Source of the DNA: Deltaproteobacteria bacterium | GTDB lineage: Bacteria; Myxococcota; JADLHZ01 | Assembly (NCBI GenBank): GCA_020848545.1 | Contig: JADLHZ010000125.1 | Location: forward strand, 1-64,000 | DNA length: 64,000 bases | Direction: 5' to 3' | In this document: positions 9,063 to 16,637 of the stretch, piece by piece | Layout of the letters: each line of letters starts with the position of its first letter | Position numbering within the stretch: the stretch's first letter is position 1 | The notes under the pieces: generated by a model | The model's database searches: none | Told to the model about the DNA's origin: nothing | The model's input: the letters and a program-made list of their open reading frames with translations, nothing else | Position numbers and translations under genes: made by a program

Positions 9063-9665
9063 TCAGAGCCAGAACGCGTAGCCGAGGCCGAAGGATCCAC
9101 CGTGCGACGCCTGCGGCACGTTGCCGACGACGTACGACAGGTAGCGATAGCTGAGATCGAAGATCACCTTGCCCGGCCCCGCGTCGAGCAAGTAGCCGGC
9201 GCCGGCGATGGCGCCAAAGCCGATGACTTGATCCGCGACGCTCACGGTGCCGGCACGCGTGAAGGCGCTGCTCCAGTCGAACGACGGCCCGCCATGCACG
9301 CGCAGATGTCCCGGCCCCAACGCCTCATGATAGGTGAGCTCGAGCGGCACGCCGATCACGAACGCCTGTGTCGCCGTCGTCGCGTCGCTACCGAACGCAC
9401 CGGCGAAGCTCGGCGCGAGCATGAGGCCCAAGCGATGGCCCGCGAATGGAAAGCGCACAGAGAGCTCGACGACGCCGAGCGTGCCGCCGCGCTGCACGCC
9501 CGACTGCACGAAGCCGGCCGCGCGCACGCCGACGTGAAACACGCGCGCATCACGACGCCCGCGCGGCGCCTCGGCCGACACCGCTGCCACCGGATCGACG
9601 ATCGGGGCGAGCAGCGGCACTTCGTCCGGATTCACAGCCGCGAGCACGAGCACGAGCGCGATCAC
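9063..9665 (-). CDS. Outer-membrane beta-barrel-like protein
   Basis: This 200-residue protein has a hydrophobic N-terminus typical of a signal peptide (MIALVLVLAAV) and alternating beta strands rich in Gly and aromatics (VFHVGVRAAGFV, LTYHEALGPGHLRVHGG, VIFDLSYRYLSYVV). It ends near the terminus with an aromatic (GLGYAFWL), as many barrels do. Its ATG overlaps the stop of the upstream TPR gene by four bases, so the two are coupled. No specific channel family is recognised. Confidence 0.7.
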   Translation of the reverse strand: MIALVLVLAAVNPDEVPLLAPIVDPVAAVSAEAPRGRRDARVFHVGVRAAGFVQSGVQRGGTLGVVELSVRFPFAGHRLGLMLAPSFAGAFGSDATTATQAFVIGVPLELTYHEALGPGHLRVHGGPSFDWSSAFTRAGTVSVADQVIGFGAIAGAGYLLDAGPGKVIFDLSYRYLSYVVGNVPQASHGGSFGLGYAFWL

Positions 9666-10243
9666 GTCCCGCTCCGCGCGCGCTCGACGAGCTGCATGAC
9701 CTCGGCGCGATCCGGCGCGTCGGGATCGAGCTCCAAATATTTTCCGTACGCGTCGGCGGCCTTCGCGCGATCACCGAGCACGGTCTGCACGTTGCCGAGT
9801 AGGCGGTACGACAAGGCGAACTTCGGCTTCTTCGCGATGCTCTCCTCCAAGAAGCGCGCGGCCGCCGGCCAGTTCTGCGCCAGGCTCTCCCGCTCGCCGT
9901 CGGCGAAGTCCTTGAGCGCCGGCACCGTGGCTTCGAGCTCGCTCAGGCGCGCTTTGATCTCCGCGCGATCCGGCGCCGCGGCCACCGCGCCGAGGTAGCG
10001 CTTGTACGCCACGTACGCCCAGAGCCACCCGTTGCGTTTGTCCTCGGCTTGCCCGAGCGCGTAGTAGGCCACGGCGAACCACGGATATTTTCCGGTGAGC
10101 GTTTGCAGCTGCTTGATGCCGTCGGCCGTCTGCCCTTGATCGAGCTTCGCCTTCGCGGCGCCGTAGAGATCGCTCGCGCTGTCCATGTCTTCCGCCGTGT
10201 GCCCGCAGTCGGTCGCCGCGAGCGCGAGAATCAAGAGCAGCAT
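9662..10243 (-). CDS. TPR protein, paralogue of 6591-7283
   Basis: This 193-residue protein starts at the ATG at 10243 with a hydrophobic signal (MLLLILALAATDC); the Cys13 context is a poor lipobox, so secretion may be by cleavage instead. TPR-like repeats follow, with AYVAYKRYLGAV, LSYRLLGNVQTV and YLELDPDAPDRAEVMQ aligning with the same places in the 6591-7283 protein. It is translationally coupled to the barrel gene and divergent from the GNAT gene. A periplasmic adaptor for the barrel is an inference from coupling. Confidence 0.8.
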   Translation of the reverse strand: MLLLILALAATDCGHTAEDMDSASDLYGAAKAKLDQGQTADGIKQLQTLTGKYPWFAVAYYALGQAEDKRNGWLWAYVAYKRYLGAVAAAPDRAEIKARLSELEATVPALKDFADGERESLAQNWPAAARFLEESIAKKPKFALSYRLLGNVQTVLGDRAKAADAYGKYLELDPDAPDRAEVMQLVERARSGT

Positions 10244-10307
10244 CGAAAACGTGCATAGCGCATACGATTGACGGCGGCAAAGCTCGATGCATATCACCCA
10301 GGGCCGC

Positions 10308-10793
10308 ATGCGCATCGCAGAGACCACCGATCTCGCCACCGTCGAGCGCCTCGCCCGCACGATCTGGCGCGAGTACTACCCGCGCATCCTCGCGCCAGAG
10401 CAGATCGAGTACATGCTCGACCGGATGTACGCGCAGGCAGCGCTCGCGGCGGACCAAAAGCGCGGCGTGCACTTCGCACTCATCGGCGACGCCGGTTTCC
10501 TCGCGTGCGAGACGACAGGCGCCGTCTGCAAGCTGCACAAGCTCTACCTGCTCGACCGCGCGCGTGGAAAAGGCGTGGGCCAAGCTGCGATCGCTTACGT
10601 AGACGCCTACGCGCAGAAGACCGGCGCGACGTCGGTGCAGCTCAACGTCAACAAACACAATATTCAGGCGCAGAAGAGCTACGCGCGCGCCGGCTACACG
10701 CGTTTGAGAGAAGAAGTGATCGACATCGGAGGCGGCTACGTGATGGACGACTTCGTCTACGAGAAGCGCCTCACCCCTTCGCCAGCGACTTGA
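10308..10793 (+). CDS. GNAT-family N-acetyltransferase
   Basis: This 161-residue protein has the GNAT fold signature: strand KLHKLYLLDRARGKGVGQAA, where RGKGVG is the acetyl-CoA pyrophosphate-binding loop, followed by LNVNKHNIQAQKSYARAGY, the usual N...A...Y segment. The start at 10308 (MRIAETTD) matches family N-termini and has AGGG upstream; an in-frame ATG at 10287 is the alternative. The substrate is unknown. Its 3' end overlaps the convergent PilZ gene by 23 bases. Confidence 0.9.
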   Translation: MRIAETTDLATVERLARTIWREYYPRILAPEQIEYMLDRMYAQAALAADQKRGVHFALIGDAGFLACETTGAVCKLHKLYLLDRARGKGVGQAAIAYVDAYAQKTGATSVQLNVNKHNIQAQKSYARAGYTRLREEVIDIGGGYVMDDFVYEKRLTPSPAT

Positions 10794-11430
10794 TGAACTG
10801 ATCGAGCATGGCCTTCGTCTCGGGCTTCAGCTGATCGAACGCCACGCCGACGGCGAAGTTCTTCTCCTTCAACGCATGCACGTAGGCAACGCGGCCGGGC
10901 AGGGTGAGCGGCGTCGTTCCCGGGATGCGCACGTCGATGCGCACCGGCTCGTCGAGCACGACGGCCACCGGCGTCACGAGGCCGATGCCGCCTTCGGACA
11001 CGTCGCGCATCACGCTCTTCAATTGCTCCTTCGTCGTCAGCTCGATCTCGAGGCGGCGTGCGAAGCGAGGCTTGTCGCGCCGATTTCCGCCGTCGCCGCC
11101 AGCCAAGTGCTCGATGAACGCGTAGAGCTTTTGCCGCGCCTCGAACTCGAGCACGCTGAAGCGCAGGCCGTACCAGAAGCCCTCGCCCTTTGCGCCTTTG
11201 CGCACCACCTCGGCCTTCAGCTGCACGGCGATCGTGTCTTCCGGCAGCCCGAGCCCGAGCATGATCATCTCGCCTGACTCGGCGACGTCGAGATCTGCTT
11301 CGAGCTGGGCGCCGCTGCGCGAAAGATCGAGCAGGCGCCCTTCGTTCAAGCCGACGCCGGACTGCACGACGCACGGCACGACCGTGGAGATGCGGACGTG
11401 GATGCGCTTGTCGCTGGCGTCGTCGCTCAT
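10771..11430 (-). CDS. Double PilZ-domain protein
   Basis: This 219-residue protein contains two PilZ domains, the receptors for cyclic di-GMP. The first (about 8-105) has RxxxR in KRIHVRI and DxSxxG in DLSRSG. The second (about 115-210) has RFARR and DVSEGG. Both motifs needed for binding are intact in both domains. There is no output domain, so it probably acts by protein contact, as in motility or surface regulation. The 3' end overlaps the GNAT gene tail to tail. Confidence 0.9.
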   Translation of the reverse strand: MSDDASDKRIHVRISTVVPCVVQSGVGLNEGRLLDLSRSGAQLEADLDVAESGEMIMLGLGLPEDTIAVQLKAEVVRKGAKGEGFWYGLRFSVLEFEARQKLYAFIEHLAGGDGGNRRDKPRFARRLEIELTTKEQLKSVMRDVSEGGIGLVTPVAVVLDEPVRIDVRIPGTTPLTLPGRVAYVHALKEKNFAVGVAFDQLKPETKAMLDQFIKSLAKG

Positions 11431-11471
11431 GCATGGAATGATAAGCGAACACCTCGGGAACGACGAAATTC

Positions 11472-12659
11472 TCAGCGCCGCGGGAGGCCGTGACTGAGGC
11501 CATGACTGAGGCCATGACTGAGGCCATGGATCAGCGCGCCCATGACGCCAAAGGCCAAGCAGCCGAACCACAGCACCTCGGTCGAGTAGGTCTGCATCAC
11601 GAAGGTGCCGAGGATCGGCGCGATCGCAAAGCCGGCGCCCCAGATCATATGATGGGCGCCTTGGTACACGCCGCGCGCGTGCAGCGGTGAGATCTCTGCG
11701 ACGTACGCCGGCGCCGACGCCGAGAACGCGATCTCGCCGAGCGTCCAGATGACGATGCCGAGCGCGAAGAGCGGCGCGCCGGTGGCAAAGGCGTTCAGCC
11801 CGAAGCCGATCCCGGTGAGCAACGAGCCCGCGACGAGCAAGCTCTTCAGCGGCGTGTCGCGAAAGAGCCGCGTGCTCAGCGGCTGCACGAGGATGATGAG
11901 CACCCCGTTGATGCCGATGAGCGTGCCGTACTCTTCCGACGCAACGCCGGCAGCGTGCATCGCCAGCGGCAGCGTGACTTGGCACTGCATGAACGCGAGC
12001 ACGACGAGGAACTGCCCGGCGACGAAGCGCAAGAACGGCGGATGCTGAAACGGCGCCCACCACGGCGTCGTCTGCGCCGGCGCGTCTGTCGCGGCGGCGG
12101 CCGGCTTGGTCTCGGGCACGAGGAAGAACGCGATCGTCGCGAAGGTGAGCGTGGTCGCCGCGTCGATGATGAAGAGCCAGTGGTAGCCCTTGTGCGCGAG
12201 CCAGCCGGCCGAGCTCGCGGCAATGGCGAAGCCGACGTTCACCGCCCAGTAGAGGGTCGCGTACGCACGCAGGCGATCGGGCTGCGGAACGACGTCGGCG
12301 ATGGCGGCGTTCAACGCGGGCCGGTAGCTGTCGCCGAAGAAGCCGGCGAAGAACGCGGCGACGCGCACGAGCAGCAAGGTGTCCATCGCGCCGAGCACGA
12401 GCAGGCTCGCCGCGCCGGTGACGGTGCCGAAGAGGATCCCGAACCGGCGGCCTTTGCGATCCGCGAGCCAACCGCCGAACGCCGCCGCGGCGAAGGAGCC
12501 GACGCCGTAGGAGGCGACCGCGGTGCCGGCGTCGAGCGCGGAGAAGTGGCGCGCTTCAGTGAGATAGAGCGCGAGGAAGGTGAAGACGAAGCCGCCGAGC
12601 CGATTGACGAGGGCGCCGGTCCAGATGACCCAGTAGGTTCGGGGGAGGCCTAACAACAC
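11472..12659 (-). CDS. MFS transporter with a repeat-encoded C-terminus
   Basis: This 395-residue protein has twelve predicted hydrophobic helices and the MFS loop 2-3 motif GGWLADRKGRR. The family includes drug and solute exporters; the substrate cannot be told. It starts at GTG 12659. The last residues read HGLS repeated three times and then HGLPRR, encoded by a 12-bp tandem repeat (11491-11526), an extension beyond the membrane domain. The 173-bp gap to the upstream gene holds a perfect 29-bp inverted repeat. Confidence 0.9.
   Translation of the reverse strand: MLLGLPRTYWVIWTGALVNRLGGFVFTFLALYLTEARHFSALDAGTAVASYGVGSFAAAAFGGWLADRKGRRFGILFGTVTGAASLLVLGAMDTLLLVRVAAFFAGFFGDSYRPALNAAIADVVPQPDRLRAYATLYWAVNVGFAIAASSAGWLAHKGYHWLFIIDAATTLTFATIAFFLVPETKPAAAATDAPAQTTPWWAPFQHPPFLRFVAGQFLVVLAFMQCQVTLPLAMHAAGVASEEYGTLIGINGVLIILVQPLSTRLFRDTPLKSLLVAGSLLTGIGFGLNAFATGAPLFALGIVIWTLGEIAFSASAPAYVAEISPLHARGVYQGAHHMIWGAGFAIAPILGTFVMQTYSTEVLWFGCLAFGVMGALIHGLSHGLSHGLSHGLPRR
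11491..11526. repeat. In-frame 12-bp tandem repeat in the MFS gene 3' end
   Basis: The unit tgactgaggcca occurs three times in a row, giving Ser-His-Gly-Leu repeats on the coding strand. A length that is a multiple of three keeps the frame, so copy number could vary without breaking the gene. Confidence 0.95.
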
Positions 12660-12684
12660 GGGGTGCCTATATCACCTTGACGTC

Positions 12685-12827
12685 GCCGTTGACGTCGCCG
12701 TCGCCGTCGCCGAAATGTATGAGGTTGCATGCCGCTGAGCTTTGGCGCGAGCTCAGTGCCCGAGCCGAACCGCTTCGCTGTGCGCCGTTCCTACTCGATC
12801 GGCGACGGCGACGGCGACGTCAACGGC
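12685..12827. repeat. Perfect 29-bp inverted repeat with arms of GTCGCC units
   Basis: The arms at 12685-12713 and 12799-12827 are exact reverse complements, separated by 85 bp. The arms contain repeats of the hexamer gtcgcc. A smaller CTGAGCT/AGCTCAG stem lies in the loop. There is no T-tract, so a simple intrinsic terminator is unlikely. It lies between two minus-strand genes, six bases past the stop of the HIT-like gene. Confidence 0.9.
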
Positions 12828-12832
12828 TACGA

Positions 12833-13726
12833 TTATTTGAAGTGCTTGAGACGTTGCCCCAACACCGCCGTCATCGCGGCCCAGAAGCCGTTCATCTCTT
12901 TCTCGAGCTCCTGATCATCCTTCGCCGTATCCCAATCCGCGAGTGGCGGACCGACGTGGACGTGGAGCTGCTTCACCGTCAGATACTGCGGCGGGTTGAT
13001 CCAGATCTCGGCGTCCTGACAACCGGTGGCCTGCGCGAAGCCGGCGCTGACTTCCGCGGCGACCTTGGCGAGCTCATCGAGCGCCTTCTTCTTCATGTCG
13101 ACCGGAAACGACACAGGCTTCTTTGGCACGACGAGCGCCTTCGGTTTGTCCGAGAACGCGTCGACGAGGACCATGACGTTCTTGTTCTCCCACAGCACCT
13201 TCTCTTTGGCGCGCGCCGCTGGATCGCCGAGGGCGACGGGCATGAACGGGTCCTTCTTCTGCGCCACGATCTGGCGATGGCTCGCCACCGAGTCGTCGAT
13301 CGCTTTCTCGCGCGTCTTCGCGTTCTTCAGGATCGCCGGCGCCACGGTCGGGATTGCCGCCGGCATCCGCGCCTCTTCGAACGCCGTCACGATCATGCCG
13401 ACCTCGCGGCGCGAGAGGCGATCGCCTTTTTGTCCTTCGGCGTCGGCCAACGCGGCTTCGACCTCGGGCCAGAACGTGGCGCGTGCGGATTCTTCGACCG
13501 ACGCTTGCACCGTCGCGTTGCGCCAGTCGCCCATGAGGTCCGGGATCTTCGCCTTGGTCGTGGCAAAGCGGGCGCTCACTTCGGCGGCCTTCACGCGATC
13601 GAAGTCGTCGCTCACGCCCGCGGGGGTCACGGACAGCGCGGCCGGGCCTTCGGGCAGCTTCGGCGCGTCGGAGATCGGATCATTCGAGGCAACGAGGCCG
13701 CTCGGGCCGATACGGAGGGTGGTCAT
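12833..13726 (-). CDS. HIT-like domain protein
   Basis: This 297-residue protein ends in a domain (about 160-297) resembling the HIT superfamily of nucleotide hydrolases and transferases: KNVMVLVDAFSDKPKALVVP followed by QLHVHVGPP. The usual third His of the H-x-H-x-H motif is replaced by Gly here, but the central His is kept. The first 150 residues are helical and charged with no family I recognise. Start ATG at 13726. The function is unknown; loss of the third His may mean altered chemistry. Confidence 0.6.
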   Translation of the reverse strand: MTTLRIGPSGLVASNDPISDAPKLPEGPAALSVTPAGVSDDFDRVKAAEVSARFATTKAKIPDLMGDWRNATVQASVEESARATFWPEVEAALADAEGQKGDRLSRREVGMIVTAFEEARMPAAIPTVAPAILKNAKTREKAIDDSVASHRQIVAQKKDPFMPVALGDPAARAKEKVLWENKNVMVLVDAFSDKPKALVVPKKPVSFPVDMKKKALDELAKVAAEVSAGFAQATGCQDAEIWINPPQYLTVKQLHVHVGPPLADWDTAKDDQELEKEMNGFWAAMTAVLGQRLKHFK

Positions 13727-13745
13727 CGTGCGTCGTTATCGGACG

Positions 13746-14393
13746 CTAGAGCGCCAGGGTTTCGCGGAGGAAGCTCGCGAAGGTGCCCCAGCCCGGAAAC
13801 AAGCGCATCTCGGCCCAGGCGATGCGCCGGCGCAGCGCGCGATCGGCCTCGGCGCGCAGCTCACGGAGCAGCCGTCGCGCCTGCGGGAAGCGGCCACTCG
13901 TCGCCAGCATCCGCGCGTATTCGAGAGAGATGTCGGGCCGGTACGGCTGCAGCTGGAACGCTCTATAAATGAGGCGCAATCCGAGCTCGATCACCCGCTG
14001 CGAGCGAAAATGCGCGCTGCCTTCGAAGAGGGCGTTCGCGGCGTCTTTGTTGCGCCCGCGGCTCAGGTGGATGTCGGCGATCTGATCCCACACGCGCGCG
14101 CTCGCCGGGAAGTGCCGCGCCGTTTGCCGGAAGAGCGAGAGCGCCTTCTGATCGTAGCCATCCTTCAAGTACGCGCGGCCGGCGTAGATGTAGCTGTCCC
14201 AGGCGCCGCGCTCGTCGCCGCTCTTCAACAAGAGTGGGGCGACCTTCGCGTGCAGGTCGGCGTTGTCCGGTTCGACTTGCAACACTTCGCGATAGTGACC
14301 GACGGCCGCGCGCAAGCTCCCGCGGGTGCCGGCGTGGCGCGCCGCATCGAGGATGGCGCGGCGATTGTAGTGGGTCTTCTTGCGCAGCCTCAC
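13746..14393 (-). CDS. TPR protein
   Basis: This 215-residue protein is made of helical TPR-type repeats: AVGHYREVLQVEPDNADLHA, AGRAYLKDGYDQKALSLFRQ, WDQIADIHLSRGRNKDAANA, and a C-terminal ARMLATSGRFPQARRLL. There is no signal peptide, so it should be cytoplasmic. It lies 19 bases upstream of the HIT-like gene in the same direction, probably one transcript. TPRs indicate a protein-interaction role; the partner is unknown. Confidence 0.85.
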   Translation of the reverse strand: MRLRKKTHYNRRAILDAARHAGTRGSLRAAVGHYREVLQVEPDNADLHAKVAPLLLKSGDERGAWDSYIYAGRAYLKDGYDQKALSLFRQTARHFPASARVWDQIADIHLSRGRNKDAANALFEGSAHFRSQRVIELGLRLIYRAFQLQPYRPDISLEYARMLATSGRFPQARRLLRELRAEADRALRRRIAWAEMRLFPGWGTFASFLRETLAL

Positions 14394-14427
14394 GCCGAGG
14401 TTATCGCGCTGCGTCAGCGGTTGGTTG

Positions 14428-16362
14428 CTAAGGGGTCAGCGCGAGCGTCGTCACGCTGAGCGGCGGCATCTTGTACTGCACCTTCGAACCGGTGAGCGGC
14501 AGCGGATTCAGCGGCAGCGGCTTCTTGCCTGCCGCGCTCAGCACATACGGCCTCGCCGACTTCAGATCGCCGCGCCCGAGATCGATCGCCGCGTTCAAGT
14601 TCGCGCCGGTCTTGTTGATGAGCACGAGTTGCATGCCCTTCTCGTCCTGCATCGCGTAAACGCTGCTCGCGTCGAGGTCGCTCGTCGTCGCCTGCAAGCC
14701 GGTCGCGCCAACGCGGCCGCCTTTGCCGTCGTAGTCGAGGAACATGTCGAACGCCGAGTACACGTAGCTGTCGCCCTTCTGGTAGCCGTGCGACCAGAGG
14801 TTCGCTGCGTAGACGCCCTCGCGCCCGAAGATGCCGAGCGCGTCAGCCTGCGCGATCGCGCCCGAGATGTGCTGGCCGCCGCCGTAGTTGTACTCGGTGA
14901 TCGCGAGCTTCGTGCCCGGGTAATTCGCGTCGATCTTCTGCTTCAAGCGCGGCAAGAGCTTCACCGGCCCGCCGAGCACCTTCGTGATCCACGTCTTCTC
15001 GGTGTACTTCGGATCCCAGAGCGAGCGCGGCGCCTGCATGCGCAGCTCGGCTTCCTGCTTCGACGGCGTGCGCGACTGCGAGTCCAAGATCTTGCCGCGC
15101 TCGGACTTCACCTCGGTGTACCAATGCAAGTCGAACACGTCGACGAGGCGTTGGCCTTGCTTCTGCTCGGCGGCCTGCCATTGCGCGAGGAGGAACTCCG
15201 TGTAGTCGCGACCGCGCGCGTCCGGCGCTCGCTGCAGGTTGACGAGCTCGGCGAAGCCGTAGGCCACGCCGCCGAAGACGACGGCGCTCTTGTTCTTCTT
15301 CTTGATCATCGCCGCGTAGCGCACGGTCTTGTCGGCGAGCTCTTGGTAGGTCGCCGCGTCGGGGTGCACCAAGGGATGCGTGCTCGCCCACAGGCCGGGC
15401 TCGTTGTCGAGCGAATAGAAGACGGCGAAGACGGTGCCCTTCGTCCTCTCGACGAGATCGACGAAGGGCTCCTGGTACGCCGTCGTGTTCGGCACGAAGC
15501 GATCGTTGTCGGGGCCGGCCGGCAGCGCGACGAGCCCCTTCTTGTCGGCCGCGACCCAGTCGAGCATCGGCACCGTGATGAGCGCGGTCTGCTTGCGCCG
15601 CTGCGTCTCGGCGATGAAGTCCGTCACCGCGCGCCCGGCCTCGTTGCTCTCGCTCAAGTGGCCGTCGTTCGAGTGGGGGCCAAAGTCGATGCCGGAGTTC
15701 GACGCGTTGTTCTTCCAGTTGTACGTCGACCAGCGGTTGCCGCCCAGGCGCACGAAGGGGACGTTGCGGTTCTTCGCCGTGTTGTCGCCATAGATATAAG
15801 GAGAGATCGCTTGCTTCGCCGTCGGATCGATCTTGATCGCCAGCGCCTGCTCAGGCGCATCCGCTGCGTTCTGGCTCTCGGCCCTGGCGTTCTCGAAGCG
15901 GATGTTGTCGATCTTCGCCGTGATCCCGCCGATCTTGCCGGCGTTGAAGAAGACGATGCGCGAGAACTCGCCGCCCGTGTTGTTCAAGTCACCCATCGGC
16001 AGCCGCGCGAGCTTCGCTTGCACGTGCTTACGGATCTTGATGCGCTCGGAGCCGTTGTCCAAGTAGACCGAGAGCGCGTTCAACGACGCGTCGTCGCTGT
16101 CGACCTCGAAGAGGAGCGCGGCGTAGGCGTCGCCAGCGAGCGGCACCGTGCGGCGCTGCGCGTCCTTGTGGTCGAGCGCGCAGCCGCCCCACGGCTCGGT
16201 GAAGACGATCGACAGCGCGGTTCCGCTGCCGGACTGGACGAAGTCGCACTTCGTGTTGTTCCAGGTGCTCACCTGCCAACCCGGTCCGAGCTTGTCGATA
16301 AAGACAGGCGTCAGCTCTGGCGACAGCGTGAACGCGGTTGTCAGGACGGCGACGAGTGTCAC
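14428..16362 (-). CDS. Secreted glycoside hydrolase family 44 protein
   Basis: This 644-residue protein has a signal peptide (VTLVAVLTTAFT), a carbohydrate-binding-like beta domain (about 15-150), then a GH44 catalytic domain starting at ISPYIYGDN with the family hallmark RLGGNRWSTYNW. The proposed acid/base Glu321 (in SLDNEPGLW) and nucleophile Glu490 (in ITEYNYGG) are present. GH44 enzymes are endo-beta-glucanases or xyloglucanases acting outside the cell. It starts at GTG 16362, overlapping the stop of the small lipoprotein gene. Confidence 0.93.
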   Translation of the reverse strand: MTLVAVLTTAFTLSPELTPVFIDKLGPGWQVSTWNNTKCDFVQSGSGTALSIVFTEPWGGCALDHKDAQRRTVPLAGDAYAALLFEVDSDDASLNALSVYLDNGSERIKIRKHVQAKLARLPMGDLNNTGGEFSRIVFFNAGKIGGITAKIDNIRFENARAESQNAADAPEQALAIKIDPTAKQAISPYIYGDNTAKNRNVPFVRLGGNRWSTYNWKNNASNSGIDFGPHSNDGHLSESNEAGRAVTDFIAETQRRKQTALITVPMLDWVAADKKGLVALPAGPDNDRFVPNTTAYQEPFVDLVERTKGTVFAVFYSLDNEPGLWASTHPLVHPDAATYQELADKTVRYAAMIKKKNKSAVVFGGVAYGFAELVNLQRAPDARGRDYTEFLLAQWQAAEQKQGQRLVDVFDLHWYTEVKSERGKILDSQSRTPSKQEAELRMQAPRSLWDPKYTEKTWITKVLGGPVKLLPRLKQKIDANYPGTKLAITEYNYGGGQHISGAIAQADALGIFGREGVYAANLWSHGYQKGDSYVYSAFDMFLDYDGKGGRVGATGLQATTSDLDASSVYAMQDEKGMQLVLINKTGANLNAAIDLGRGDLKSARPYVLSAAGKKPLPLNPLPLTGSKVQYKMPPLSVTTLALTP

Positions 16363-16637
16363 TGAACGCAACGGCCGTTGCCGGTGGCTTGATCGACTTG
16401 GCACGCGAGGCCCTTCTCGCAGCACAGCTTGCTGGTCACGCCGCAGGCTTCGTTGAGCTTCGCGAGCGTCTTCTCCTCGGTGCAAACCCCCGCGGCGTCC
16501 GCCACGCGCGGATCCGGCTGGCAGCACACGAGGCCCGTGTTGCAGATCGCTTTTTGCGCGCTGTAGGTCGAGCAGGCGTCGCCCTTGTTGATGTAGCCGC
16601 ACGCCGAGAAACAAAGGCCAAGCAGAAGGTATTTCAT
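16359..16637 (-). CDS. Small cysteine-rich lipoprotein
   Basis: This 92-residue protein has a lipoprotein signal (LGLCFSAC, Cys13) and about ten further cysteines in repeated CxxxxxLxC / CC patterns (AICNTGLVCCQPDP, LCCEKGLACQVD), typical of small disulfide-rich surface proteins of Myxococcota. Its ATG at 16637 overlaps the amidohydrolase stop and its stop overlaps the GH44 start, so three genes are translationally coupled. The function is unknown. Confidence 0.8.
   Translation of the reverse strand: MKYLLLGLCFSACGYINKGDACSTYSAQKAICNTGLVCCQPDPRVADAAGVCTEEKTLAKLNEACGVTSKLCCEKGLACQVDQATGNGRCVQ

Noticed and set aside
12685-12827. The 29-bp inverted repeat as an intrinsic terminator
   Set aside because: The 85-base loop is long and no T-run follows either arm.
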